DNA of 64,000 nt, taken from NCBI GenBank assembly GCA_028282845.1, contig JANQGY010000013.1, positions 62,001-126,000 on the forward strand. The letters are read 5' to 3'. Shown piece after piece: positions 52,064 through 61,213 of this stretch. The translations under genes were made by a program, and so were the position numbers. The notes beneath the pieces are model-generated. The model made no database searches. It saw only the letters and a list, made by a program, of their open reading frames with translations, and was not told where the DNA came from. Source of the DNA: a bacterium. Its GTDB lineage: Bacteria; Fidelibacterota; Marinisomatia; Marinisomatales; JAHJCW01. Each line of letters starts with the position of its first letter. The stretch's first letter is position 1.

Positions 52064-52459
52064 TTACCAACTAATAGAATCAAATATTGTAAAATCTAAA
52101 TCAAGCCATTTTTCTATTTTTTGGGGATTGTCAGATGATATAAATGAAATTCCACGGTTTAAGGCGACGGTTTCTGTGAATCGGGAAAAATGATTGCAGG
52201 TTGACAATACTGCAATTTGAATGTTTGACAACCTAAATATTTCTTCAATTAGTTCACCTAATTGATATTGTTTAAATGGTTCTTTCATTACACCATTGCA
52301 TTGATTGCAGCCGATATAAAGTAGGTTTTTGAGGTCGTTAGCATTGCAGAATTCAAATCCACCTCTCAGCATAATTTCAATATCATTTTCATCTTTAATA
52401 TGGTCTATTGTTATGATTGCTAATTCTTCTTTGAGGATTTTTGATTCTTTAATAACCAT
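52064..52459 (-). CDS. STAS/SEC14-like small protein of unknown function
   Basis: A 131-residue alpha/beta protein. The pattern (EELAIITIDHIKD, then NANDLKNLLYIGCNQ, then IQIAVLSTCNHFSRFTETVALN, then ISFISSDNPQKIEKWL) recalls SpoIIAA/STAS-like single-domain proteins that handle regulatory or binding roles, but no close family is recognised. Its 3' third is duplicated at 48595-48697 with about 92% identity. The gap of 210 nt to the next gene is AT-rich and unremarkable. It is convergent with the sulfotransferase gene. Confidence 0.6.
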   Translation of the reverse strand: MVIKESKILKEELAIITIDHIKDENDIEIMLRGGFEFCNANDLKNLLYIGCNQCNGVMKEPFKQYQLGELIEEIFRLSNIQIAVLSTCNHFSRFTETVALNRGISFISSDNPQKIEKWLDLDFTIFDSISW

Positions 52460-52669
52460 AATATATGATGAATTAATTTATACAATACGTATAATCTGTA
52501 TTGATAGTTATAATTACTCAGAACATATTAATGATTTTAGAGATAAAAATTCAATTTCTAATTTGGAATGCAACTAATCTGTATCATATACTTCAGCATT
52601 AAAGAATTAAATAGTTATTTAATAAAATTATCTGAACAATATCAGAGTATCATTTAAATTTGCTACCCG

Positions 52670-53620
52670 ATGGCGATAAACAATTTCAACATCTTTAGTA
52701 AAAGTTTTTGGCAGAACCGCATCGTCCAGTGGGCGATTGCCATTACGATATTTATATTTTTTGTATATATTGTTGAAACGCGCTATGGATGGGATCAAAT
52801 CGTTTCTAGTTGGCAGTACTTTTACAATAAAACCTTTATACTGATTCTGGCTTTAATTCTTACAAGTTATCTTTTAAGGGGATACCGGATATATGACTAT
52901 TTTGAATTCAAAAGTTTCAGGGAATACGGACGCGCATTGCGACTATTCCTGATCCACAATATTTTAAATAATCTGCTGCCAATGCGCAGTGGTGAGTTAT
53001 CATTTCCAATATTGATGAAACAATATTTTAAAATACCGATAGGCTATTCGGTGCCGGCATTGTTTTGGTTCAGAATTCTTGACCTATATACGCTAATACT
53101 GATTGGCTTCATCAGCCTTTTTTGGTCAAGAGTGTCACCAATAATAGGTTTAATAATAATAGTGTTGTATTTAGGCATGCCGGGAATTTTTTCATATTTT
53201 AAGAGTGGCCGGGAGCAAGCGGATATTGAAAAGGCAAGCAGATTGAAACGTATTTTCAATAAAATAATTAAGGCTTTTCCAAATAATTTGCAAAAAACTT
53301 ACCGCATATTGCTTTGGACACTTCTAAATTGGACATCTAAAATACTTGCCTTCGGGTGGATATTGTCAGTTATCGCAGAATGCGATTTTTCAACGGCAGT
53401 TCTTGGCGGTATTACCGGTGAAATGAGTAGTGTTTTACCATTTCATGGTTTGGCCGGTGCGGGGACTTATGAAGCCGGTGTCCTCGCATCAATGATACCG
53501 GCCGGAGTGCCTGCCGAGCGAGCACTGAATGCCGCTGTTAATTTGCATCTTATCACACTATCTGTAAGCATGCTTTCGGCACTCATTGCCCTGCCTTTTG
53601 GTTTGAAAAAGTACGATTAG
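52670..53620 (+). CDS. UPF0104/LPG-synthase-TM-like flippase family protein
   Basis: A 316-residue membrane protein with eight or so transmembrane segments. Conserved pieces are YLLRGYRIYDYF, RLFLIHNILNNLLPMRSGELSFPILMK and GLAGAGTYEAGVLAS, typical of the lysylphosphatidylglycerol synthase transmembrane region / UPF0104 family, often glycolipid or polyprenol-phosphate flippases. It precedes a GT39 glycosyltransferase and a PAP2 phosphatase and probably works with them on lipid-linked sugar transfer. No clear Shine-Dalgarno precedes the ATG; the start is chosen by length and the first transmembrane helix. Confidence 0.8.
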   Translation: MAINNFNIFSKSFWQNRIVQWAIAITIFIFFVYIVETRYGWDQIVSSWQYFYNKTFILILALILTSYLLRGYRIYDYFEFKSFREYGRALRLFLIHNILNNLLPMRSGELSFPILMKQYFKIPIGYSVPALFWFRILDLYTLILIGFISLFWSRVSPIIGLIIIVLYLGMPGIFSYFKSGREQADIEKASRLKRIFNKIIKAFPNNLQKTYRILLWTLLNWTSKILAFGWILSVIAECDFSTAVLGGITGEMSSVLPFHGLAGAGTYEAGVLASMIPAGVPAERALNAAVNLHLITLSVSMLSALIALPFGLKKYD

Positions 53621-53700
53621 TCTTTGGGGCTTGGATATAATTGCTAAATTCCGTTCGAATTTTGTAACAATTATATCTAAATGATTAGCGAGATATTTTT

Positions 53701-55275
53701 ATGACAAATAGATTTTCTGATTACTACACTTCACTTAGACAGAGCCGCTATTTTTTACCGCTAGTATTTATTCTAACATTTGGTTTGAGTTTTTTCTATA
53801 ATCTTGGTGATACACCGCTCTTTGACAGAGATGAAGGAGCTTTTAGCGAAGCCACGCGGGAAATGCTTGAACGCGGAGATTTTGTCTCGACCTATCTGAA
53901 TGATGAACCGCGCTATGATAAACCGATTTTTATCTATTGGTTTCAAGCGGCAAGTGTTTCGGTATTTGGCGTCACTGAGTTCGGATTCCGATTTCCGTCG
54001 GCGGTATTTGCGTCACTGTGGGCGCTTACCGTTTTCTTTTTTGTTAAAAAGGAATTGAAGGAGGATACCGCTTTAAAATCCGCGTTGATAATGGCAACAT
54101 CACTGTGGGTTGTAGTAATCGGCCGGGCGGCAATCGCCGATGCGCTGCTAAATCTGTTGATCACACTGTCAATATTTTCGTATTATGAATTCGTAAAAGA
54201 TTCGGAGAAAAAATTTCTGTATTTGGTATTCTTGTGGTCCGGATTAGGATTTCTAACTAAGGGACCCATTGCTGTAATCGTTCCGGTTGCGGTAAGCTTC
54301 ATTTATATGGTATCGCTTAAGCGTTTTAGGGCGTGGCTCGCCCATGTTTTTAATCCGCTTGGAATTCTCTTGTTTTTGTTGATCGCAATGCCCTGGTATA
54401 TCGTTCAATATTTTAAAGAGGGACAACCTTTTATCGATGGGTTCATCCTGAGGCATAATGTACAGCGTTTCACTTCCGCATTGGAGGGTCACCGCGGTTC
54501 AATATTCTATTATATTCCAATTCTGCTTGTGATTCTATTACCCTTTAGCTCCCTTTTGATTAAGACAACCGGAAAAATAAAAGATATGTTCAAGGACAAT
54601 TTAGATCGTTTTCTGTGGATTTGGTTCTTGTTCATTTTTGTCTTTTTCTCATTGGCGAGGACTAAACTGCCACATTATGTTCTGTATGGTTCACCGCCTT
54701 TATTCATTTTAATGGCAAAATACAGCGATAGGCTGAAGTCTCGTTTTTGGGCATTGTTTCCCAGCATCCTGTTTGTAACAATAATCCTATTTTTACCGGA
54801 TATTCTAAAGTTGATTTTGCCAAATGTAACTGATGTATATGCCAAAGCCATGCTTGAAGGTGGCTGGCATGCTTTCGACCTAAAGTATCGCTTGATTAGC
54901 GGCATTGTACTGGTAATTGGGATAATATTTATATTCTTGAAGAAATTCACGGCTGATAAAATTGTCATCGCTATGGGATATGTTTTAACCTTTTACGTTC
55001 TGACTGTGGTAGCACCAGCCGTTGGTGAAGTTAATCAGCAGCCGATCAAGAATGCGGCCGCCTTTGCTGCTGAAAATGACCTTGAACTAGTTATATGGAG
55101 ATTGGACAATCCAAGTTTCAGTGTATATCGCCAAAAGGTGACACCGATACTAAAACCAAAGGATGGTGAGATTGCCATAACCAAAATAACCAGGTTGAAC
55201 AAATTCGCAGAATATGAGATATTATTTAAACAAGGAGGCATTGTAATTGTCAAAGTCATCCGGACAACTGATTGA
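53701..55275 (+). CDS. GT39-family (ArnT-like) glycosyltransferase
   Basis: A 524-residue integral membrane glycosyltransferase with about twelve transmembrane helices. The first periplasmic loop holds the acidic catalytic motif FDRDEGAFSEATREMLERGD and the following DEPRYDKPIFIYWFQAAS, diagnostic of the ArnT/PMT-like PF13231/PF02366 group that transfers sugars from polyprenyl phosphate to lipid A or proteins. It ends with a short periplasmic domain. It overlaps the start of the PAP2 gene by 29 nt, so the two are coupled. The sugar and acceptor are unknown; lipid A is a plausible target. Confidence 0.88.
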   Translation: MTNRFSDYYTSLRQSRYFLPLVFILTFGLSFFYNLGDTPLFDRDEGAFSEATREMLERGDFVSTYLNDEPRYDKPIFIYWFQAASVSVFGVTEFGFRFPSAVFASLWALTVFFFVKKELKEDTALKSALIMATSLWVVVIGRAAIADALLNLLITLSIFSYYEFVKDSEKKFLYLVFLWSGLGFLTKGPIAVIVPVAVSFIYMVSLKRFRAWLAHVFNPLGILLFLLIAMPWYIVQYFKEGQPFIDGFILRHNVQRFTSALEGHRGSIFYYIPILLVILLPFSSLLIKTTGKIKDMFKDNLDRFLWIWFLFIFVFFSLARTKLPHYVLYGSPPLFILMAKYSDRLKSRFWALFPSILFVTIILFLPDILKLILPNVTDVYAKAMLEGGWHAFDLKYRLISGIVLVIGIIFIFLKKFTADKIVIAMGYVLTFYVLTVVAPAVGEVNQQPIKNAAAFAAENDLELVIWRLDNPSFSVYRQKVTPILKPKDGEIAITKITRLNKFAEYEILFKQGGIVIVKVIRTTD

Positions 55276-56047
55276 TGTAAACCGCTATAGAAATCGCTCG
55301 GCGTGGATATGGTTACCGCCAATCGCGGCTCTGATATTGCTTGCTTTATTATATTGGATCAATATTGATCGCGAATTGTTTTTGATATTAAATGGCGCAA
55401 TCGGGACATCGGATTCGGTATTATGGGCCAACATTACTATTTTGGGCGATGCTTTGATATTACTTGTATTGGCTTTGCCGTGGATCAGGAAGAAGCCCGA
55501 ATTGGTTTGGGCTATGCTCTGTGCCGGCGTAATCGCTTTTTTTGTTACACACGGACTTAAAGAGTATTTTGGTACCCCGCGTCCGCCAAAGGTATTAGAA
55601 GGCGGGGAATTCTTTCTTACCGGGCCGGCGTACAAGAAACGTGCTTTTCCATCCGGGCATACATCGGCAGTCTTTACGGTTGTAGCAGTATATATTTTAT
55701 CAATTCGAAATAACAAACTTAATGCTTTTATTTTCACATTATCCTGTATAGTCGGATTTTCAAGAGTAGCCGTTGGAATTCATTGGCCCGGCGATGTGCT
55801 TGGTGGAGTTATTGTCGGTTGGCTTTCCGGTTGGTTAGGTCTTGTGTTTAGCGCATGTATTAGTTGGGGTACTAGTAAAATCGGTCAACACGTGCTTTCT
55901 ATTATCTTGCTAGCTTGTGCGGTGGCATTACTTTTCTTTTACAGTACCAAATACCATGAGGCTGAATTATTACATCGTGCAATAGCCGCAATTCTACTTC
56001 TCGCAGGAATGGTCGAGTATCGAGCAATTATTCTTAATAGATCTTAG
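55247..56047 (+). CDS. PAP2-family membrane phosphatase
   Basis: A 266-residue phosphatase with six transmembrane segments. All three acid-phosphatase motifs are present: C1 KEYFGTPRP (Kx6RP), C2 PSGH in FPSGHTSAVF and C3 SRVAVGIHWPGD (SRx5Hx3D). It would remove phosphate from undecaprenyl diphosphate, lipid A or phosphatidic acid on the periplasmic side. The start is TTG at 55247, supported by AAGGAGG about 8 nt upstream and overlapping the end of the GT39 gene. Its partner role in recycling the lipid carrier released by the glycosyltransferase is inferred. Confidence 0.9.
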   Translation: MSKSSGQLIDVNRYRNRSAWIWLPPIAALILLALLYWINIDRELFLILNGAIGTSDSVLWANITILGDALILLVLALPWIRKKPELVWAMLCAGVIAFFVTHGLKEYFGTPRPPKVLEGGEFFLTGPAYKKRAFPSGHTSAVFTVVAVYILSIRNNKLNAFIFTLSCIVGFSRVAVGIHWPGDVLGGVIVGWLSGWLGLVFSACISWGTSKIGQHVLSIILLACAVALLFFYSTKYHEAELLHRAIAAILLLAGMVEYRAIILNRS

Positions 56048-56179
56048 TCAAATCATATAGCTCTAGAACAAATCTGTAATTTGTATTCACATTCCGGTAA
56101 TATGTTTTATCATCTGCAATTTTTATCCTTTTAAGTTTTCTGTGTTGAAAATATTAGAAATCAATCAATGGAGGATAAA

Positions 56180-57136
56180 ATGAACCTAATAAGAAAAGTA
56201 TTTTTAACAGCATTAGTTGTCATTATGACAGTCAGCTTTCAAGGTTGTTCAAAATTTATGGGAAATATGATGGGAGAGAGTTTTCTGTATCCGACTGAAC
56301 AACCTTTCCCTAAAACACCTATAGATTATGAGATCGAATACAAAGATGTAACGTTCGAAACCGATGACGATTTGACCCTGTCAGGTTGGTTATTAAACGA
56401 AAATGCTGACCAAATAATTATTATGACGCATTTTGGTTATAGAGCAAATCGGTTTGGTTATCAGGTAAAGCATCAGCCGGGACCAATCAAACCATACAAG
56501 AAAGAAATCGAATTTGTAAAAGTAGCCAGAAGACTGACAGATGCGGGGTATGGAGTTTTAATGTACGATTTAAGAAATCATGGCATAAGTGAAAAAACTG
56601 AAAATGGTTGTGGCACGGGTGGTATTGATGAATCTAACGATGTTATTGCTGCCATTAAATTCATTTCATCAAATGAATCAACCAAAGGAAAAAATATCGG
56701 TTTGCTGAGTTATTGTATGGGTGCTAATGCCACGTTTTTTGCTCAAGCCAAAGAGACGGAACTATTTAGTACAAATGTTAAAGCATTAATTGCCATGCAA
56801 CCCTTGACGAATGGTGAATTCCTTTGCGCTTATGGTTATAATAGAGATTCAAAAGTCTTTAAAATTGCGGAAGCGAAGTTTAATGAACAAACCGGATATT
56901 CTCTTGATGCGCCTGTTTTAGAGCAGATTGATAAAGTTGTAACTCCAACGCTTTTATGTCAAGGTAAAAAAGATCCTTGGACAAACTTTGATTTTATTAA
57001 TGCCGTATATGAAAAACTTCCAGTAGAAAAAGAAATGTATTGGATGGAAGAACCTACTCACCGTTTTGATGGTTACAATTGGTTCTATGATAATCCTGAA
57101 AAGATGCTTGAGTGGTTTGATAAACACATGAATTAA
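56180..57136 (+). CDS. Alpha/beta hydrolase lipoprotein with Cys nucleophile
   Basis: A 318-residue exported hydrolase. A lipobox (TVSFQGCSKF, Cys23) follows the signal. The start at 56180 is preferred because GGAGG (56169-56173) lies 6 nt upstream; the ATG at 56168 overlaps that site. The alpha/beta fold shows IIIMTHFG (oxyanion region), VLMYDLRNHG and a nucleophile elbow LLSYCMGANATF, in which Cys179 replaces the usual Ser, as in dienelactone hydrolases. Candidate Asp265 (GKKDPW) and His294 (EPTHRF) complete the triad. The substrate is unknown. It is 29 nt upstream of an AraC regulator. Confidence 0.8.
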   Translation: MNLIRKVFLTALVVIMTVSFQGCSKFMGNMMGESFLYPTEQPFPKTPIDYEIEYKDVTFETDDDLTLSGWLLNENADQIIIMTHFGYRANRFGYQVKHQPGPIKPYKKEIEFVKVARRLTDAGYGVLMYDLRNHGISEKTENGCGTGGIDESNDVIAAIKFISSNESTKGKNIGLLSYCMGANATFFAQAKETELFSTNVKALIAMQPLTNGEFLCAYGYNRDSKVFKIAEAKFNEQTGYSLDAPVLEQIDKVVTPTLLCQGKKDPWTNFDFINAVYEKLPVEKEMYWMEEPTHRFDGYNWFYDNPEKMLEWFDKHMN

Positions 57137-57165
57137 TAAATATAGTAAATTTAGATGAAAGTATT

Positions 57166-58074
57166 ATGAATAGTATGATCTCAATCAAATCTATAAGTCA
57201 GGTGCATGAATTTTTTGGACTGCCAAGGCCCAAGCACCCATTGGTATCGGTACTCCGGATTGGAGATAAAGTCGCAGATGTAGATTTTGGAGATCATATC
57301 TATGTAATAGACTTATATCAAGTAAGTCTGAAAGTTGGTCATATTAGTCATATTACTTATGGAAGAACCTCATATGACTTTGAAGAAGGCATGATGATGT
57401 TTACCAAGCCAACCCAAACTTTGAAATTTGAGAATGTTCAGGGTACGCAAAATAATGCGGGGTGGACTTTAGTATTCCACCCCGATTTGTTACGCAAATC
57501 AGAATTGGGCAAGATCATTGAGCAATATACATTTTTCTCGTATGATGTTAGGGAAGCATTACATATTTCAGATGAAGAAAAAGAAACACTGAATAATATC
57601 ATATTCAAAATTGAAAAGGAATATAATCAGAACATTGATCGGCATAGCCAAGACCTGATTGTTTCCAATATTGAGTTATTATTGAAATATAGCTCACGTT
57701 TTTATGACCGACAATTTTACACGCGGACCAATCTCAACAAAGACGTTGTAACACAATTTGAAGAAATACTAAGCAATTACTATAATTCTGAATTGCAAAT
57801 TGACAATGGTATTCCTACAGTAAAATATTGTGCAGGCCAAATTCATAAGTCACCGAACTATCTAAGCGATTTGTTAAAAAAAGAAACTGGAAGGAGTGCC
57901 TTAGATCATATTCATTTCCATATTATCGAGAAAGCCAAGAACATGCTACTCGGTTCAGAAGATACGGTGAGTGAAATAGCCTTTCATTTGGGTTTTGAAT
58001 ATCCGCAGTATTTCGGAAAATTATTTAAATCAAAAACAGGCAAATCACCTACTGATTATCGACTAGCCAATTAG
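57166..58074 (+). CDS. AraC-family transcriptional regulator
   Basis: A 302-residue regulator with an N-terminal cupin-like sensor domain (YVIDLYQVSLKVGHISHITYG, FTKPTQTLKFENVQ) and a C-terminal pair of helix-turn-helix motifs: KSPNYLSDLLKKETGRSALD and TVSEIAFHLGFEYPQYFGKLFKSKTGKSPTDYR split by the usual linker. It probably regulates the hydrolase gene just upstream or the dehydrogenase genes downstream. A strong palindromic terminator lies 18 nt after its stop. Its ligand is unknown. Confidence 0.92.
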   Translation: MNSMISIKSISQVHEFFGLPRPKHPLVSVLRIGDKVADVDFGDHIYVIDLYQVSLKVGHISHITYGRTSYDFEEGMMMFTKPTQTLKFENVQGTQNNAGWTLVFHPDLLRKSELGKIIEQYTFFSYDVREALHISDEEKETLNNIIFKIEKEYNQNIDRHSQDLIVSNIELLLKYSSRFYDRQFYTRTNLNKDVVTQFEEILSNYYNSELQIDNGIPTVKYCAGQIHKSPNYLSDLLKKETGRSALDHIHFHIIEKAKNMLLGSEDTVSEIAFHLGFEYPQYFGKLFKSKTGKSPTDYRLAN

Positions 58075-58091
58075 GCCAAGTCTTTTCATAA

Positions 58092-58115
58092 GCCCACTAA
58101 GATATCTTAGTGGGC
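58092..58115 (+). terminator. Palindromic terminator after the AraC gene
   Basis: GCCCACTAAGAT-ATCTTAGTGGGC, a perfect 24-nt dyad, followed by ACTAACAT and an A run. It separates the AraC gene from the SDR promoter region. Confidence 0.7.
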
Positions 58116-58136
58116 ACTAACATAAAAAAATAATTC

Positions 58137-58180
58137 TTGACAAGTAACACGGCGTTACTTAATTTAGTAACACAGTGTTT
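58137..58180 (+). promoter_or_regulatory. SDR promoter A with two operators
   Basis: TTGACA (58137-58142), 17 nt, TAATTT (58160-58165). Operator 1, GTAACACGGCGTTAC (58144-58158), fills the spacer; operator 2, GTAACACAGTGTTTC (58167-58181), overlaps the start-site region. Both share the core ACACNGNGTT, and their cores are 23 nt apart. The same arrangement occurs at promoter B (61214-61256). A TetR repressor (60426-61082) is the likely binder. Confidence 0.65.
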
Positions 58181-58209
58181 CTAAATATATTTCAAAAAGG
58201 AGAACGAAA

Positions 58210-59091
58210 ATGAAAAAAGTAATAACAATATTAATTATGGGCTTGATGGTTAGTCTAAATGCTCAAGACAAGAAAGTAGTACTAATTACAGGAACAGCTT
58301 CAGGATTTGGTAAAGCGACTGCAGAAAAACTAGTGGATAAAGGTTATATAGTTTACGGCGGCGATATAAAGGTTGAGGAGAACAAGTATCTCGATGAAAT
58401 CGGAGGTCATGCATTAGTGATGGATGTAACCAATGATGAACAAGTTTTATCCGGTGTGCAAAAGGTTATAGACGAACAAGGTCACATTGATGTATTAGTT
58501 AATAATGCAGGCTATGGGACATATGGAATGATTGAAGATGTGCCAATCGAAGAAATCATTAATCAATATAATGTTAATGTCTTTGGCTATGGGCGACTAA
58601 TTAAAGCAATTCTTCCACACATGAGAGAAGCAAGGCGGGGAAGAATTATTAATGTTTCGTCTGTAGTTGGAGAAGTTTCCATGGCGGGTTTGGGTTGGTA
58701 TGCTTCTACCAAGCATGCTATCGAAGCAATTAGTGATGCTCTTAGAGCAGAATTAACCCATCTAGAAATCGATGTTGTAAAGATCCAACCGGGTGGTGTA
58801 AATACCAATTTTGACGAGGTGGCTTTTGGTACAATGGAACGCATCACTCCTGCACCCGAATATGAACGGTTACATAATAATTTCTACGATTATATGGTAG
58901 AAATGTACAAATCGGCTCCGGGGCCGGAAGAAACTGCAAATACCATAGTTGAAGCCATCGAAGCCAAAAAACCGAAAACCGAGTATCGAACTGCAGGAGC
59001 AGGAATGATGATGAAAATGAAGGGACTTTTTAGTGAAAGGCGGTTTGATAAAATGATACTACAACAAATTCATAAAATTGAAAAAGATTAG
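58210..59091 (+). CDS. Short-chain dehydrogenase with signal peptide
   Basis: A 293-residue SDR. An unusual N-terminal signal-like sequence (MKKVITILIMGLMVSLNAQ) precedes the Rossmann start DKKVVLITGTASGFGKATAE. The NNAGYG motif, Ser of INVSSVVGEVS and the YASTK catalytic Tyr-Lys pair are all present, so the enzyme should be active with NAD(P)H. The Shine-Dalgarno is AAGGAG. It has a close paralogue at 61287, which shares the same leader and promoter type. Export would be odd for a nucleotide-dependent reductase; the leader could also be a membrane anchor. Confidence 0.88.
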   Translation: MKKVITILIMGLMVSLNAQDKKVVLITGTASGFGKATAEKLVDKGYIVYGGDIKVEENKYLDEIGGHALVMDVTNDEQVLSGVQKVIDEQGHIDVLVNNAGYGTYGMIEDVPIEEIINQYNVNVFGYGRLIKAILPHMREARRGRIINVSSVVGEVSMAGLGWYASTKHAIEAISDALRAELTHLEIDVVKIQPGGVNTNFDEVAFGTMERITPAPEYERLHNNFYDYMVEMYKSAPGPEETANTIVEAIEAKKPKTEYRTAGAGMMMKMKGLFSERRFDKMILQQIHKIEKD

Positions 59092-59133
59092 AATCGCGAA
59101 ATTGCTTTTAAAGTATTGGGATAACTAGTTATT

Positions 59134-59484
59134 ATGAAAAAATACGGTAAAATATTAAGATTTGATGGGATTTTGTTAAGCCTAGCCGGCCTGGCACACA
59201 TTGTATATATGGGCTGGTTTGCTACAACAACTCTAACAGAACCTGCGGCTATTGGAGGAATGCTATTCGGAGTTCTCTATTTGTTCTTCGGACTTATAAT
59301 GATGGCCGGTATATCAAAATTAATTTTAATAACATTGATAATCAATACACTTGGTCTTACTACTGTATTAATTGCTAGAGAGAATTCTCCTTTGTGGGAA
59401 ATTGATCCGTATTTGATAGTTGTTGACTTAATTAGTGTTCCAGTTTTGGTATGGTTAAATCTCAATAAAAAACAAAATAAATAG
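59134..59484 (+). CDS. Small four-helix membrane protein
   Basis: A 116-residue protein with four transmembrane segments (about 12-32, 40-60, 62-80, 88-106): ILLSLAGLAHIVYMGWF, GGMLFGVLYLFFGLIMMAG, LILITLIINTLGLTTVLIA, LIVVDLISVPVLVWLNL. The overall arrangement recalls small DoxX-like or DUF-type membrane proteins that accompany SDR genes, but no specific family can be stated. It lies 42 nt after one SDR gene and 10 nt before the next, so it is probably in the same operon. Confidence 0.7.
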   Translation: MKKYGKILRFDGILLSLAGLAHIVYMGWFATTTLTEPAAIGGMLFGVLYLFFGLIMMAGISKLILITLIINTLGLTTVLIARENSPLWEIDPYLIVVDLISVPVLVWLNLNKKQNK

Positions 59485-59494
59485 TGAGGTAAAT

Positions 59495-60319
59495 ATGAAA
59501 CAAGTTGCATTTATTACTGGTGCTTCAACAGGCATAGGTCATGCGTCAGCAAAAAAGTTAGTTGAAAACGGCTTTCTTGTTTACGCAACTGCGAGAAGAA
59601 CAGAACTAATGAATGATCTTGAGAAATTAGGTGCAAAGATTATGAAATGTGATGTCACCAAAGATGAGGATGTTCAAAGTGTGGTTGATACAATAATTAG
59701 AAATGAAGGAAGGATTGATGTTTTATTTGCCAATGCAGGTTACTGCCTACTTGGACCTGTTGAACTCCATTCGTCACAAGACGTAGCCAGACAATTTGAT
59801 GTAAATGTTGTTGGTTGTGGCAGAGCGATTTCTGCTGTACTTCCACATATGCGAAAACAAGAATCAGGTCGCGTTATTATTACTTCTTCAGTGGCAGGTC
59901 ATGTTACTATGCCAGGAGCAGCATGGTATCCGGCAACAAAATTTGCGCAACAAGCAATAGGAGATGGTTTACGTATGGAAGTAAAAGAATTTGGGATTAA
60001 AGTTTCACTTATTGAACCTGGTTATATTGATACTGACATAGATAATGCCAGCTTTCCATGGCTTGATAAAGCAGAACAACACCCTAATGCATCGGCTTAT
60101 GCCCATCAAATGAAAACATTCAGGAAAAAATGGGGAACAGGCATTGATAAAGGAGCTTCTCCTGATACGATTGCCAAGGTGGTTGTTCATGCTGCAACGG
60201 CCAAAAAACCTAAGCGTCGGTATCATCCAAATATAGACGCAAAGGCTGCAATTTTTATGAGAAGGTGGTTTGGATATGGCCTATTAGATAAAATTATGCC
60301 TGGTCAAACAATTAAATAG
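59495..60319 (+). CDS. Short-chain dehydrogenase/reductase
   Basis: A 274-residue cytosolic SDR without leader. Cofactor motif TGASTGIGHASAKKL, then CDVTKDEDV (acidic or nucleotide-binding), FANAGYCLLG, Ser of IITSSVAGHVT and catalytic YPATK in GAAWYPATKFAQQAIGD. It would reduce or oxidise a carbonyl/alcohol substrate with NAD(P)H. It starts 10 nt after the membrane-protein gene with GTGAGG 6 nt upstream. The C-terminus (RYHPNIDAKAAIFMRRWFGYG) is shared in style with the other SDRs of the cluster. Confidence 0.93.
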   Translation: MKQVAFITGASTGIGHASAKKLVENGFLVYATARRTELMNDLEKLGAKIMKCDVTKDEDVQSVVDTIIRNEGRIDVLFANAGYCLLGPVELHSSQDVARQFDVNVVGCGRAISAVLPHMRKQESGRVIITSSVAGHVTMPGAAWYPATKFAQQAIGDGLRMEVKEFGIKVSLIEPGYIDTDIDNASFPWLDKAEQHPNASAYAHQMKTFRKKWGTGIDKGASPDTIAKVVVHAATAKKPKRRYHPNIDAKAAIFMRRWFGYGLLDKIMPGQTIK

Positions 60320-60409
60320 TATTTAACTATTATTATTTAATCGACAATAAATTATTTATTGATTGCATCGAAATCATTGCAAAAAGATTGAATAATCAAA
60401 TATATGTGA

Positions 60410-60423
60410 TGGTAAATTTACCA
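60410..60423. promoter_or_regulatory. 14-bp palindrome at the start of the TetR gene
   Basis: TGGTAAATTTACCA is a perfect dyad directly before the ATG at 60426. A TetR autoregulatory site is possible, but the sequence differs from the paired operators at the SDR promoters. Confidence 0.4.
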
Positions 60424-60425
60424 CG

Positions 60426-61082
60426 ATGAAAACAACGAAATGGATTAGAGCTAGAAGCCAAGAAAAAAAGGATTTCCGAGTGAAGGAAATTGTGTCTGCG
60501 ACGGCAAAATTGTATGAAAATTGCCGATATGAAGATATTAGTTTTGCGTCAATTGCAAAAGAGTTAGATTTTACTCGAGCAAACCTATATAAATACTTCA
60601 CTTCGAAAGAAGAAATTTTCCTTGAACTACTTAAAAATGATGTGGTTAATTGGAGAATAGAGTTAGATCAAATTTTTAATAAGGATAAAATATATAGTAT
60701 CCATGACTTTTCGATAAAATGGGTAGATACGACTATGAAAAATAAACGATTCCTTGATTTATTCTCACTTCTACACCTACACTTAGAAAAGGAAGCATCA
60801 TATAGCAATTTAGTAAATTTCAAAAAATATGTTACATTGGAATACAAAAAAGTAGTTGAATGTATTACTGGTAAAATTGATGGTTTTGTCGAAAATATTG
60901 CTGTTGAATTCATAACGTTTCAAGCTGCAATCTGCGTTGGCCTATATCAGGTGACTAACTTATCGGAAAACCAGAGAAAAGTATTAGATAAACAGGAATT
61001 TTCATTTTACAAAATTGATTTTAGAGAAAAATATATACAGGCTGTGAAATCTATTCTCAAAGATCTTATTGATATTAATTAA
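60426..61082 (+). CDS. TetR/AcrR-family transcriptional regulator
   Basis: A 218-residue regulator with an N-terminal TetR helix-turn-helix (VKEIVSATAKLYENCRYEDI, then SFASIAKELDFTRANLYKYF, then TSKEEIFLELL) and a helical ligand domain. It sits between SDR genes and is the best candidate for binding the paired ACACNGNGTT operators upstream of 58210 and 61287. Its inducer may be the substrate of these dehydrogenases. No Shine-Dalgarno is obvious. Confidence 0.9.
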   Translation: MKTTKWIRARSQEKKDFRVKEIVSATAKLYENCRYEDISFASIAKELDFTRANLYKYFTSKEEIFLELLKNDVVNWRIELDQIFNKDKIYSIHDFSIKWVDTTMKNKRFLDLFSLLHLHLEKEASYSNLVNFKKYVTLEYKKVVECITGKIDGFVENIAVEFITFQAAICVGLYQVTNLSENQRKVLDKQEFSFYKIDFREKYIQAVKSILKDLIDIN

Positions 61083-61213
61083 CAGTTACAAAGTTTATTC
61101 ACTAGGCCAGGTGTGGAGGTGGATACTAACTTAAACAGCTTTCAATTCTGGTGTTTAGTCAGCATCTCTTAATCTCGATTAATCCTTATATGAGATAATT
61201 ACATAAAAAACGC

